The position numbers and the translations under genes are program-made. A DNA stretch of 64,000 bases. It comes from Metaphire vulgaris. Its lineage: Eukaryota > Annelida > Clitellata > Crassiclitellata > Megascolecidae. Shown here one piece after another: positions 36,301-46,030 of this stretch. A model generated the notes under the pieces. It had not been told where the DNA came from, ran no database searches, and saw only the letters and a list, made by a program, of their open reading frames with translations. Positions within the stretch are counted from its first letter, which is position 1. Each line of letters begins with the position of its first letter. The DNA lies in assembly GCA_018105865.1 (NCBI GenBank), contig CM030832.1, positions 12,601,419 through 12,665,418 of the forward strand, read 5' to 3'.

Positions 36301-39300
36301 TCAGGAAAACTCAGGGATTGAGAGAGCTCAGTGCAGGTGCAATCACATCTCAGCCATCACTCAGACTTTAAATTAGTTACAAGGTCTGTACACAGTACAG
36401 AAAGATGATCACAGCACTGTTTGCATAGTCTTTTAAATTGAGATACACCGTCATTTCACTGCTTGAAGCCATTGCTGGCAGTCTAACGATTTCACTGGTG
36501 TTCATAGGCTCTCAAATACAATAGACAAACTTATTTAGACAGAAAAATCAGCTAATCAGTCCAACTTATGATGCTTTTACATCAGTATCAGCATGTGTTA
36601 AAGATAGCAGACACAAATATTAGGCAATTTCACATTCATTTTTCTTCTAACACTTGATCTTAAGGATTCTTGTTCAGAACTGCAGTCAGGATTAGACTGG
36701 AGAAATACTGGACCAATATATACAGACTGGTATTTTAATAATAGCATGAAACTTTGTGTCTGCTAGACAGCTATTCTATGTATTCTAAAGTAAAAACTAA
36801 TGAAATACCTATGTTCTAAGTTACTTGTTCTACATGAAATTACTGTATCAAACTAAGTTACCTAATACTGATTTAAGCCCTTGCAAACAGAATAACAACC
36901 TTCAAACACAAGAACAAAGATATGAACACAGAAAATAAAGCACAAAACAAGAGTAAAGTCAGGTAAATAAAGTACCTTGAATAGATTTATATTCTTCATG
37001 CTTTTCATTAACTGTGCTATGATGTTGAGCTCCATCTTCTGCTGTTCTGTTATGTATTCGTGATATTTTGCAAAGTACCGTATTAAGTACAGCTTATTAT
37101 ACTGAATACTTCAATAAAAATACTTTTAAATGTAAGGTAAACTGTCACAGATTTGCCTAAGTGTCAGATGTAACTGGCACACTAAATTAGCTCAATCACT
37201 TAGTGAATGCAATGTTTAACAGGAATGTTTTAATTGCGATTTTGCATTGGGGCGAATATTCTTTTAATCATTGCATAAAAACTATGAGTGCCCACTCTGA
37301 AATTTTCACCATTTATTCCTCACAATGTAAGACTTATCCACAAATAAAATCATAAATATTGTTGCATACGTATTGGTCGAAATGTCAAATTATGTGGTAC
37401 GACTGCTTCTGTTCTTTTGGTTTTCAAACTCTTGGTGTACCTGTTGATTGGCCCAGATAGGGCTTTCAAAAAGCTAAAGTTTGGTGCAAAGATCATGTCT
37501 CTAGCTATCATAGAAGTGGAGATATTACAGTTTTAGTGTCCCGAGTTGGCGCCGGTCGACCAAAGTTTCATGACCCATAGTTTGGACATGGGTTGACCCA
37601 AAACTTTAATATTATGGTTTTCAACATTACTCATTGAGATGAACAATTGTGCCAATTTTTGTCAAAATCTGAGACAGTGACGTCCGATTTTATTCAAAAG
37701 CGTGTTGATTTGATGTGGAATGACCCACAGCCATTTAGGTCAACTTTCAAGTAGACAGACATGGACAGTGTCTAACATAGGCATACTACAGCCTCACAGA
37801 CTGCAGCTTAAAGCCAAACTTGATGCAATTCTTTGTAGATGCTAAATTTGCAGTGTCTAAGTGGAGTGTCCAGAATCTGTTGGACACCCCTTGGCTCAGA
37901 CGTAGGGTATCCTGACACCTCCAACATCCCTATGATCTCTGCCTATGCCCTATGCTTTTCCCCTTCCATTGCCTAGCCTGTGTTGGTGGTGGGCCTCAAG
38001 CATAGCGGCCTAATAGAAGTTCCAGGCCTAATAGAAGTCTCCATGCGTCCAGCAGTCAGTACAAATTGTAAGGGCAGTAAGATAAACAAAGATTTCCCTG
38101 GAGCTCTCTACCAAAGTCAAATATTTACAGTAGATTCCCCATTATATCAAAGCTCAAGAGACTGTGAAAACAAATGTACTATACTGAACATAACTTTAAT
38201 ATATCTGACAGGCTTTTGATCAATAGGAACTTAGAGCAGCTTCAAAATAAGTGAGTCTTCAAAACAAGCGAGTTCGATATATCGGGATTTCGATATATCA
38301 GGATTCTACTGTAGATACAATTGGTGGCAAAACTACCATTTTCAGTCCATTACATGTAAAAAAACTCAAAATCCTATCTTTAACCCGTTGAAGGGGGAAT
38401 TAATTTTTACAAGACGTTACCAATTTTGGTAACTAATTTTGGGGGAAAGCGTTTGTTTGAACTGTGAACATGTACTTTTTAAACTTACTATATTTCAGGC
38501 TATATAGAAGCTACAAAGATGTGGTTTGCATCATTGTTTAGCATTTTTATTGTACTTACCATCCATCCGTGCCAAAAAGGAAATCAAATCAAATCAAGAA
38601 AATGTTTTTAAACGGTGAACACCGTGGTGGAAGAACAAAACTGTTGCACGACGTTTTAAAACGTCAGACCCCGTTCGCATATGATTTCCGGGCGACGTTT
38701 TAAGACGTCAAACCCCTGTAACGGGTTAATCACAATTCAAATAGCAGATAACAAATATGGAAATCACAAAAACAACTACCCAGAATGCAGCAGATTTCAC
38801 AAAAATGGGCAATTCATATTTGTGAAAACACTCCCTTGCTTTGAATTGCAACTATCTGACAAGCTAATAGCTCCTAAATTAAGCTAAATTATGCCTTTTA
38901 TAACATATTAAACATTAATATGAAATAATATAGAAAATAATCTTGAAGAACATCAATGACCACACATATACAGAACACCTGAGCAAATTAACCCTCAAAC
39001 TTCCTATTATCTAAAAGTGTGCTTCACCCACTTATGAATTTAACAATTGCATTAATGGAATAAGCACATCAATTCTTCTGATGCTAAGATTACCTTGTTT
39101 TTGTTAAACATCTCATTATAGTGTTCCTTTTTCTCAGGGTCCAAGTCACGCCACAGTCTTCCAACAATGGCACCAATTTCAGTAACCGATGACAAGTGAG
39201 AATTTGCTGCCTTCACCTGATGCCAAATCTACCAAAAAATTTCTCACAATAACTTGCCTGCTTTCATTTGAAAACCACCATTATCTTAAAGATAAAACAG

Positions 39301-40185
39301 CTGGCCAACATGCTGTAATGAAGAGCAAAGCAGCAACAGATAATGCTAATAAGGAATAAACACAGAAAACGAATATTCAATAATCTTTTACCTTCTCGTC
39401 AGTCAAAGTTTTAAATATATAAAAGACATTAAATAAATAATAAAAGTAGTCCAATCAGCAATCAGTTAAGACTCAACCTCTTTGCTGAAAATCATGTATG
39501 GCGTGAGTGGCTTTTTAGGAGGTCGTGGTCTCTGCTGCAGTTGCTGTTGTTGTTGTTGCTGCTGTTGCTCTTGTATGATTCCAAGTTGAGCATGTTCATT
39601 CAAATTTACTGACCATGAGCCAGTCTGACCACTCAAACCCTCAAATTGGACATTCTGTATTGGCATGCCTGCTGCTGTCAACAAACTACTGTTAGGACTA
39701 AGTGACACTGAGGATGTTGCAGCATTCCTGTCTGAATCATCCACCTTCTGCAACTGTCTCTGAGCCATTGAGTGTCTCTGTAGTATAGCAGCAAGCAAGG
39801 GGTTGGCATCAGCAGTGGCTTCCAGTTGATTTCCAGTCCTATCATTTGCAGCCGCAGTTTGCCCATCATGAAATTCACTTACGCCAGGTACGAGAAGCTG
39901 CTGTGCCAATCCCTGCTGTAAAACCATCAACTGCTGGTACTGTGCCGGGAGCATCCACGGCAGAGACATCTGCGCCGCAGCAGCTGCAGGAACCAGTGAC
40001 CCAGATGCAGCTTGGGCGAGCAGCAAGGGCGACAAAAGTGTACCTCCCGCCGGGACTGCATTACCAAGCAACTGCAAAAGCGCCTGCGACATGTCCATCA
40101 GGCTCTCTGCGTCCTCGGATTTCGACTCCATTTTCTCATCGGATGAACCTTTAGTCGCAGTTTTGTCTGTCGGAAATGCGGCCAT
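29173..40185 (-). CDS. HMG-box protein with BAF57/SMARCE1-like box and C-terminal coiled coil (551 aa)
   Basis: Complete spliced gene: exons 40185-39478, 39228-39094, 31569-31244 and 29659-29173 (phases 0, 0, 2; GT-AG introns). The N-terminal ~218 residues are Leu/Ala/Gln-rich with a short poly-Gln. The HMG box (about residues 220-296) starts [24 protein letters not shown] and contains [18 protein letters not shown] and [10 protein letters not shown]. The W-x-QVKA, EIG-I-G, WRDL and EK-Y pattern is closest to SMARCE1 (BAF57), a DNA-binding subunit of SWI/SNF complexes. A Ser-rich middle follows, then a coiled coil (about 472-538). Human SMARCE1 is 411 aa with a short N-terminus and an acidic tail, so this is either a divergent homologue or a separate HMG protein. 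A nuclear location is inferred. Confidence 0.8.
29786..30087. mobile_element. MITE with AAGGTTGTTAA ends (~302 bp)
   Basis: The ends AAGGTTGTTAACAGTTAACC and GGTTTTAACAACCTT are inverted. Subterminal repeats of GGTTAACCGGTC type lie in both arms. TTAA or TA flanks each side, and a TA array follows on the right. The interior has two tandem ~55-bp units around TGTAGCCGC...ATCGCCAGCAAC. Confidence 0.72.
30088..30164. repeat. (TA)n array
   Basis: About 37 TA units directly after the MITE terminus, in HMG intron 3. Confidence 0.92.
31244..31569 (-). CDS. HMG gene exon 3 (end of HMG box and Ser-rich linker)
   Basis: It starts [20 protein letters not shown] after the acceptor TTAATTTTAG and runs through a Ser/Gln-rich linker to SSKG at donor GTATGG (phase 2). 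The acceptor is embedded in a 24-bp tandem repeat (31570-31630). Confidence 0.82.
31570..31630. repeat. 24-bp tandem repeat carrying the exon 3 splice acceptor
   Basis: Three units of CTAAAATTAATTATGCACGT-GAAC type (31570, 31594, 31618) abut exon 3. On the minus strand each contains TTAATTTTAG or TTAATTCTAG, so the 3' splice site is present three times in tandem. Confidence 0.85.
31661..31767. repeat. (TA)n array with short CACA break
   Basis: A long TA array with an ACACACA interruption near 31677, in HMG intron 2 close to exon 3. Confidence 0.92.
32046..33253. mobile_element. hAT element (CAGTGGTTCTTAACC), 1.2 kb, with nested MITE
   Basis: The ends CAGTGGTTCTTAACC and GGTTAAAAACCACTG are TIRs. 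Flanking 8-mers AAGTAAAG and AAGTAAAT match 7 of 8. No transposase remains. A 612-bp TA-flanked MITE is nested at 32315-32926. Confidence 0.85.
32315..32926. mobile_element. 612-bp TA-flanked MITE (CCGTATATAC family), copy 2
   Basis: Same ends and length as copy 1 (10126-10737), same orientation, TA flanks at 32313-32314 and 32927-32928. Both copies are nested in hAT-type elements. Confidence 0.88.
33272..33326. repeat. (CA)n(TA)n compound microsatellite
   Basis: A CA run followed by a TA run directly downstream of the hAT element. Confidence 0.9.
33327..34541. other. HMG intron 2 segment without recognised features
   Basis: AT-rich intronic DNA with pyrimidine-rich stretches. No exon-like ORF joins the HMG gene and no repeat ends were identified. 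Confidence 0.4.
34544..34640. mobile_element. pogo/Tigger-like element left end
   Basis: TA-CAGTAGAATCCTGCTATATC followed by AAAGCTCAAGGGACCAC matches the left end of the complete MITE at 38128-38311. Its own right end was not found nearby. It may be the left half of a larger element broken by later insertions. Confidence 0.5.
35583..37726. mobile_element. Long inverted-repeat (foldback-like) element, 2144 bp
   Basis: The left arm (35583 to ~36300) and right arm (~37010 to 37726) are inverted copies about 720 bp long and nearly identical. I saw one 2-bp indel (near 36036) and a few substitutions. The spacer is ~700 bp. The termini are GGGTCATTCCACATCAAATC and its complement. A 4-bp TSD ACAG lies at 35579-35582 and 37727-37730. 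No long ORF is present. It sits in HMG intron 2; if co-transcribed the arms would form a very long RNA hairpin. Confidence 0.9.
38128..38311. mobile_element. pogo/Tigger-like MITE, 184 bp
   Basis: TIRs CAGTAGATTCCCCATTATATC and GATATATCAGGATTCTACTG, TSD TA at 38126-38127 and 38312-38313. CAGTA termini with a TA target are typical of pogo-type elements. The right side has tandem CGATATATC(G/A)GGATT units. Confidence 0.8.
38384..38725. mobile_element. piggyBac-like MITE, 342 bp
   Basis: TTAA flanks (38380-38383 and 38726-38729). The termini CCCGTTGAAGGGGG and CCCCTGTAACGGG are inverted. The interior contains palindromic ACGTTTTAAAACGT and GACGTTTTAAGACGTC. It is non-coding and lies about 370 bp into HMG intron 2. 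Confidence 0.78.
39094..39228 (-). CDS. HMG gene exon 2 (core of HMG box)
   Basis: 45 codons between acceptor TTGGTAG and donor [51 protein letters not shown]. Too short to appear as a free ORF, but the splice sites and reading frame join cleanly to both neighbours. Confidence 0.85.
39478..40185 (-). CDS. HMG gene exon 1 (start, Leu/Ala/Gln-rich region, first HMG helix)
   Basis: 236 codons from ATG at 40185 to GAG before donor GTTGAG. It contains [20 protein letters not shown], an Ala run, a Gln run (about ten) at residues ~206-218, and [18 protein letters not shown] at the end. CpG-rich DNA upstream supports this start. Confidence 0.82.
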
Positions 40186-40620
40186 CTCTATGCGTTGAAC
40201 GATCTCTCCATCACAGAGAGAATGTGCGTGTATGTGCGCAAGAAGGAGAAAGAGAGCCTCAGTCTAATACAGTCCCGGAGACACCGCAATAGACAATAAA
40301 GAGTGGCCCCTATGGGCGATAATGAATGCAGCACGAACGATTGGAAACGGCGCTAACGGTTCGCATTCGATCGAGAGAAACGTTTCGTTCATTTCGTTTC
40401 GCAGCGACGAAACGACGCGGAGGCAAAACGATCGACGAGCGACGACGGAATTTCCCAATTTCCTCGTCTTCGTCTCTCTTCTCTGGCACAGATATTCGCC
40501 ATTTGTGCATATCTGCCAATGCGCATGCGCAGAGAATTTATCATTCAAATCCAGACGCTCCGCCCCAGTCTGTCCGTTTGTTTGTCTGTCTATCGGTCTG
40601 CGTGTCTATGTGTCTCAGAC
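40186..40620 (-). promoter_or_regulatory. CpG-rich promoter region of the HMG gene
   Basis: The roughly 400 bp upstream of the ATG is much richer in CpG than its surroundings (TTCGTTTCG, GACGAAACGACGCGG, ACGATCGACGAGCGACGACG). Overlapping ORFs on both strands here look like by-products of composition. No TATA box is evident. Confidence 0.5.
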
Positions 40621-41519
40621 TCTCAGTACTCTAAGTGCAGTTACAGTATTCATATTCAACTGTTTAACAAAGCATGCTGCAATTTTAAATAGTAGCACTG
40701 TTTGTAATTTCCAGTGGGAGCAGAAAATTTTTTTGCATGCCCAACCCCCACTGGTCAGTGGTCACTAAGGACACAGCCAAATACTTTTAGGAGAAACTAC
40801 TGGAGAAAAATTGGGGTGGCAGTAGTTTGACCCTACTGTTCTAAATTCTTATAGTTGTAGTTTTAAATTGACCATTTAATTGTGATAGTTTAAATCTGTA
40901 ATACTACTGTAATCCTGGCATTAGTCGTTATTAACCATAATATTGGTGATATTGATTATATAGCCTACTAAGTGATTATCAACGTCCAGGTCTAAAATCT
41001 GCCTCAATAAAATAAGTCTACTGAATTTTGCTGGTGTGGCGTGAATAGGCATGCATCCATAGTTTAATGATCACTGTCAAAGGGCAGGGAAACCAAAAGT
41101 GCCAATTCCATCATCTTGCTCATATTTCTTTCTCTTCTTTATCCAGAAAGGCTCAAATAGACTGCTTAATTCTCATTTATATAAATTGTTCTAACTGTTC
41201 TGGATTATGCCTTGATAATTACCGGTAAGTTTCTGAATGTTTTTTCTTGTTTATATTGTACTTTTGCCATTCTGTAATTACTATTATGATATGTTGATAT
41301 TTATATTGAGGTGGATTAAATAAATCCATCCATGCATACCTAATTGACTAAGTCAAATGCTATCAGCCTATCACTCTGACCAATAATTCTATTGTATCCA
41401 AAATTGACTGGCAGGCTTTTTTCCAGGAATCTGCGTTCTGGGGTGTCCAAAAATTGCAGGGGTGTCAATGTCCAGCAGTCCAAATGTCCAGTGTTGTCTT
41501 ACATGGCTAGTGTTTTTTG

Positions 41520-41566
<47 letters not shown>

Positions 41567-43749
41567 TAATTTGATTTGATTTTAAGTGGTTCTGTATCAT
41601 CTGCAAACTTTGAAATTTTTGATTTGAACATATAATATGCAGTACAAAAACAGCTGCACCATAACACCACTGTCCTTCACAGCAGCTTCATACTACTTTT
41701 AACATATCTCTGCTTGGGTGATAGCCAACACCATCCCTGGCAGGGGTGTAGGGACCTGGGGCAGAGGGGTGTCTGTCAAAAACCGGGGGGTGTAGATAAA
41801 TCCCTGTTGACTGGTGAAACAACTTGTTCACTAGATTACCTTATTTTCAGCTTGATCATCTGCTTATTGCTTAATGCTGCTGTTTATCATATCTACAGAA
41901 CTAGACTAATATCTATCATGCATGATTATCATTTATGATTGAAGGTACCGGTACCTCAAAGAATAGTTTACTATTTATTGAGGTACCATCTATGATCTGT
42001 TTATATTCAAAGTATTCAGTGGCATGCTTGATTGAACTTGATAATTTACAAAGTCTCATTATCTCACTGAATTTTATAATTTTCCTACTATGGGTAATGC
42101 TACAGTCATAACTTCTTAAGGTTATAACAGACTGTCACAAAATTTTAAAGTATTTTTTACTATTTGCAAATCCAGCAGCATGGAACCAACTCTCAAAGCT
42201 TTATGTCGCTAGTTTATTTCATCTTTCCATTAATTTTATTTCTCTGCATAATCCTTTGTGACGCATCAATGTGCATGTTGTACATATTGTCTTATTGCAA
42301 CTATATGTTTGGGTAATTATACACATATAAGTAAGTAAGTGCGTGTGTGCATGTGTGCGTGTGTGTGCATGCGTGTAAGTGTGCATGTATGCAGCGTGTG
42401 TGTTTATATGAGCATATAAATTGAAGAATTATGATAAGTCTGATATTAATCACAATTACACACCAGCATACGCTATACAACTGAACCAAAGAAGAATTGA
42501 AACAATTCACTTGGACTCAGAATAAAAGGCTTCTAGCTCAACTCAAAATAACAGACTTGAAAGTATTACTGGAAAATATAATTAAATGAAATAACCAAGT
42601 GCAGTTCAATAAAACTCATTTAATAAAAGTGGATAACTTTACTTCAAATACATGCAACTGAGTCTTTGCTCAATTCATGCAATACAAATAACTTCTTAGT
42701 TTCTTGGCTTTACAAAAAGTATGATAAACATCAAGAATAAAGGAACAAATATGACTACAACTATTTGCTATTCAGACATAAAAACAGGCAACCACAGAGT
42801 GCAAATGAGAAGAAATGCAATATCACATTGCAGTCATTTGAACATATAGTTCATAGATTATATTACATCATGTTATTTACTTTTAATTAAATGAATTTTT
42901 TTAATTCAAAAACTTTTTATTTAATCTATTGTAAAGCAAAACTATGAACTCTCATCATAAAGTAAAAGATTCTGAAACCATACAAAATATTTACATTTGA
43001 AAAAATTTCACTGAATAATATCCTAAGTTTGACCTTCAACTGAATGTTGATCAAATTTGGGCATATCTTGCACATAAAATTTGTAAAGTGGCGAAACATA
43101 AACACTGTCAAAAACAGCATTAGAAAAGTTCTTGACTAATGGATTTTTGTCAAAATTGTTGTGTCATCTCCTTGGATGTTGAGAATGTAAAATTTAATAG
43201 ATTTTCATTTTTCATAAGGTTTCCATTTGAAATTGGCCATAGTTCATGTTGCATTTTATCACTACTTCAAGATTGCAGAATACAAATTTCTAGAAATAAA
43301 TGAAAAATATTTCATTTTGTCTATATTAATTTACTGATTGTCTTATATATTGCTGGTAGAATTCTCTGATATTTCATACCCTTCTTTGTTCGTTTCCACA
43401 GAATTTTTGATTTTAGAATGGCTAAAAATGATACTTGATATAAGTCTAAAGATACCAACAATGTTTGAAACCAACACCCAGTGCTCAATGCTAATCATCA
43501 CAGATATTTAAGAAATTGACTAAATTGGTTAATATCTCATTGACAATGTTAATAGATGTATTGGTTGTTTAGAAAGATTTGCTGAAGCCCCTGTTAGCTT
43601 AACATGTGCACAAGTAAAACTTATTGCCATTTTGCATTTACTTACTGAATTGCTTTAAAACTGAATTTTCAACAAAAAACATAATAGTTATTGCCTTGCT
43701 TCAAAATTGTAAAGTGGCTGTCCTAGAAATCCAATATGCTTGACATCAC
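40621..43749. other. Intergenic DNA between HMG and LCA5 genes
   Basis: AT-rich and free of exon-like ORFs. It contains a (TAA)n tract (41520-41565), GGGGTGTC-rich patches near 41440 and 41740-41800 resembling the module at 17808-18506, and a GT/GCAT-rich tract near 42334-42405. The last part probably includes the LCA5 3' UTR (low coordinates are downstream). Confidence 0.45.
41520..41565. repeat. (TAA)n microsatellite
   Basis: About 15 TAA units, read as poly-Ile or poly-Tyr in spurious ORFs. Confidence 0.9.
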
Positions 43750-44733
43750 CTAAAGAACAACTTCTTCAACATCTTCATCTAAATTCTTTCTTCCAAGCCC
43801 TGTGACTTTTCTAGTTTGATACTCAGGCTTGCTTGAATCTAGTCCAAAGCGATGCTCCTGACTGTTTCTTGAAGATGCATTTAAGCCCATAATGCTATCA
43901 TTGCCAAACATGTCACCATTCGATTTATTGGTCTTTGTCTTTGTATCATTTCCTGTACCAAGTCCCGTCTTGCTAAATTTACTTGAGGCATTTTCACTTA
44001 AAAATGATGGTTTATAATCACCAAAAGAGAGTAGATTTTTGTTTCCGTTTGCCACCATCTGTTTTTCACGCTGAATAAATTCGTTATGTGATGGTGTTGT
44101 TAAGAAAAATTCTTTATCATTCACTAGTTTCTGCTCATCAATTGCCCTCATTTTGGCCAACAAGATTGCCTTCTGTCTCATTTGTTCCTCGTTTTCAATA
44201 CTGTGGGCTTCACGCTCTGCCTCTAATTCTCTTGCATGTCTTTCTTTTTCATCCCTTTCTTTCCGCTCTCGCTCCTGAAGATCTTTTTCCAGCTTCATTC
44301 TTGTTTCTTCTCCATAACCAAACTTTTTATCATGTTTCTCACTTTTCCTGTCATTGTCATGCTCCAACTTTTGCAATACTTTATTTCCAGCATCCAGCTC
44401 CTTCATTTTCTTCAGTTCCACAGTATCTCTTTCTCTGTCTACTTCCTTCAGCAGTCCTCGTTCTTTTTCCATTGACTTTGCTAATCCTCTTTCCCTTTCT
44501 ATTTCCTTTAGCAATTCTCTTTCTTTCTCCAATTCCTTGATGTATTCTCTTTCTCTTTCCATTTCTTTCTCAAACCCTCTCTGCCTTTCGAGTTCCAATC
44601 TTCGTTCCACTTCACGTTCTCTTTCAAGCTGCCTTCTTTTTTCCAAGTCCCAATCTTTATCAATTTCCTTTGATGAGTCATCTTTGAAGGTAGTTTTCTT
44701 CGGTTGACTCTTCCTTTCATCTGCTGCAGAGTC
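43750..44733 (-). CDS. LCA5: LCA5 exon 5 (Glu/Arg-rich helix, C-terminus, stop)
   Basis: Acceptor ATTGTAG precedes GACTCTGCAG. After SQPKKTTFKDDSSKEIDKDW comes a ~150-residue charged helix of repeating ERE/ELE units, then a Ser/Asn-rich tail ending DEDVEEVVL and TAG at 43750-43752. Poly-Leu/Ser/Phe ORFs on the plus strand are its shadows. Confidence 0.85.
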   Translation of the reverse strand, partial: DSAADERKSQPKKTTFKDDSSKEIDKDWDLEKRRQLEREREVERRLELERQRGFEKEMEREREYIKELEKERELLKEIERERGLAKSMEKERGLLKEVDRERDTVELKKMKELDAGNKVLQKLEHDNDRKSEKHDKKFGYGEETRMKLEKDLQERERKERDEKERHARELEAEREAHSIENEEQMRQKAILLAKMRAIDEQKLVNDKEFFLTTPSHNEFIQREKQMVANGNKNLLSFGDYKPSFLSENASSKFSKTGLGTGNDTKTKTNKSNGDMFGNDSIMGLNASSRNSQEHRFGLDSSKPEYQTRKVTGLGRKNLDEDVEEVVL

Positions 44734-45977
44734 CTACAATTTTAAAAACAGAGTCTACACTACGTAGATCAACTTCATATCTTCATATTTACTGTGGTCA
44801 GAACACCAGTACATTAAATGATCTAATTACCAGCCAGTGGCATCTACCAATGGTGTGGTTTTATGAGATGAGATTTTTATGAGATTGACCTGCCATAACA
44901 TAAAAATGGGGGCTTGGGTGCAATGGAAACTTGTCCTACGGTAAATATGAAAATGATGGTAAGTTTTAAAACCTACTCTTGCCTTGACAACTTTTCAAGA
45001 CCAGGCTCAACCAAAGGTAACTAGGTAGGCAGGCAAATACAATAAATATTGCAGAAAAACATTAAATTCATTCTAAAACATGATTCTAGCCTTATTATAC
45101 ATCTGCACTAATTACTTTTTAATTTGATAATTGCATCAATTACTATCAGTTTGTTTAAGTTGCAAATTTCAACTTGAAGTCTCTAGCGGCAGTGTTCATA
45201 CTCCTGTTCTGGTCTTGCTTTTGCAGTCTCAACCCTGAACCATCATGTTCTGGTCATGGGACTTTGTGCCTAGGACTTACCGGTAGTTTCAGACCTTCAC
45301 ATCTACATGTATTTGTCTGCAAATCTTGGAAATGGTTTTTAATTTTCAACAATGCTATTCATCCGCATCTAATTAATAGACTGATCATAGCTGTAAGTGT
45401 GGTGACCAAGCAGTAGCATATTTTGTAACAGTTCTCAATAACAAAATCTAAAACATTAATTGTATTGCAAAAATTCTTAAGATATTTGCATTATTCAGAT
45501 GCAACTGTAGACATGTTTAAAAAATTATTATAGGTTTGAAGTGAACGAATGTCTCAAATGATCAAACTTCATTAGCTTTCAATAAACTTTATAAGTACCG
45601 TAAACAGAGAGTACTAAAAGTATTGCAGCTTAATGTAAAGTACTGATAAAGCAATTTTTTTCCTTACCATGCTTCCAAGAGAGTTTTTTCTGTTGGGTCC
45701 TACATCCTGGTATTTGACAGGTCTTGAGTGATAAATTTGATTATCTCCAGCAGGAGAAGCACTGGCTCCGCCAGAAGTGCGGAGGGGTGGCTTGGTCTGA
45801 CGATTTGGACGAATATTGCTTACACCAAGTTCCCTTTCTTTGTCCTAGCAATTGTTTGCAGAACCCAAATGAAAATTTAATCAAAATGCTTCATGTACCG
45901 TAATGCATATTCCTGTCAGTTAAACATAGTGGTTCTCACACAGGACAGGTACTATTGAACCACTCTAGACCTTCTTG

Positions 45978-46030
<53 letters not shown>

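Noticed and set aside
35583..37726. Assembly-artefact palindrome
   Set aside because: The arms differ by an indel and substitutions, a unique ~700-bp spacer separates them, and a clean 4-bp duplication borders the element, so a real insertion is favoured.
40264..40768. Several 60-150 codon ORFs on both strands above the HMG gene
   Set aside because: Overlapping frames in a CpG-rich promoter with no domain; stop-poor composition explains them.
44088..44707. Plus-strand ORFs rich in Leu, Phe and Ser, membrane-like
   Set aside because: They are antisense shadows of the Glu/Arg/Lys-rich LCA5 exon 5.
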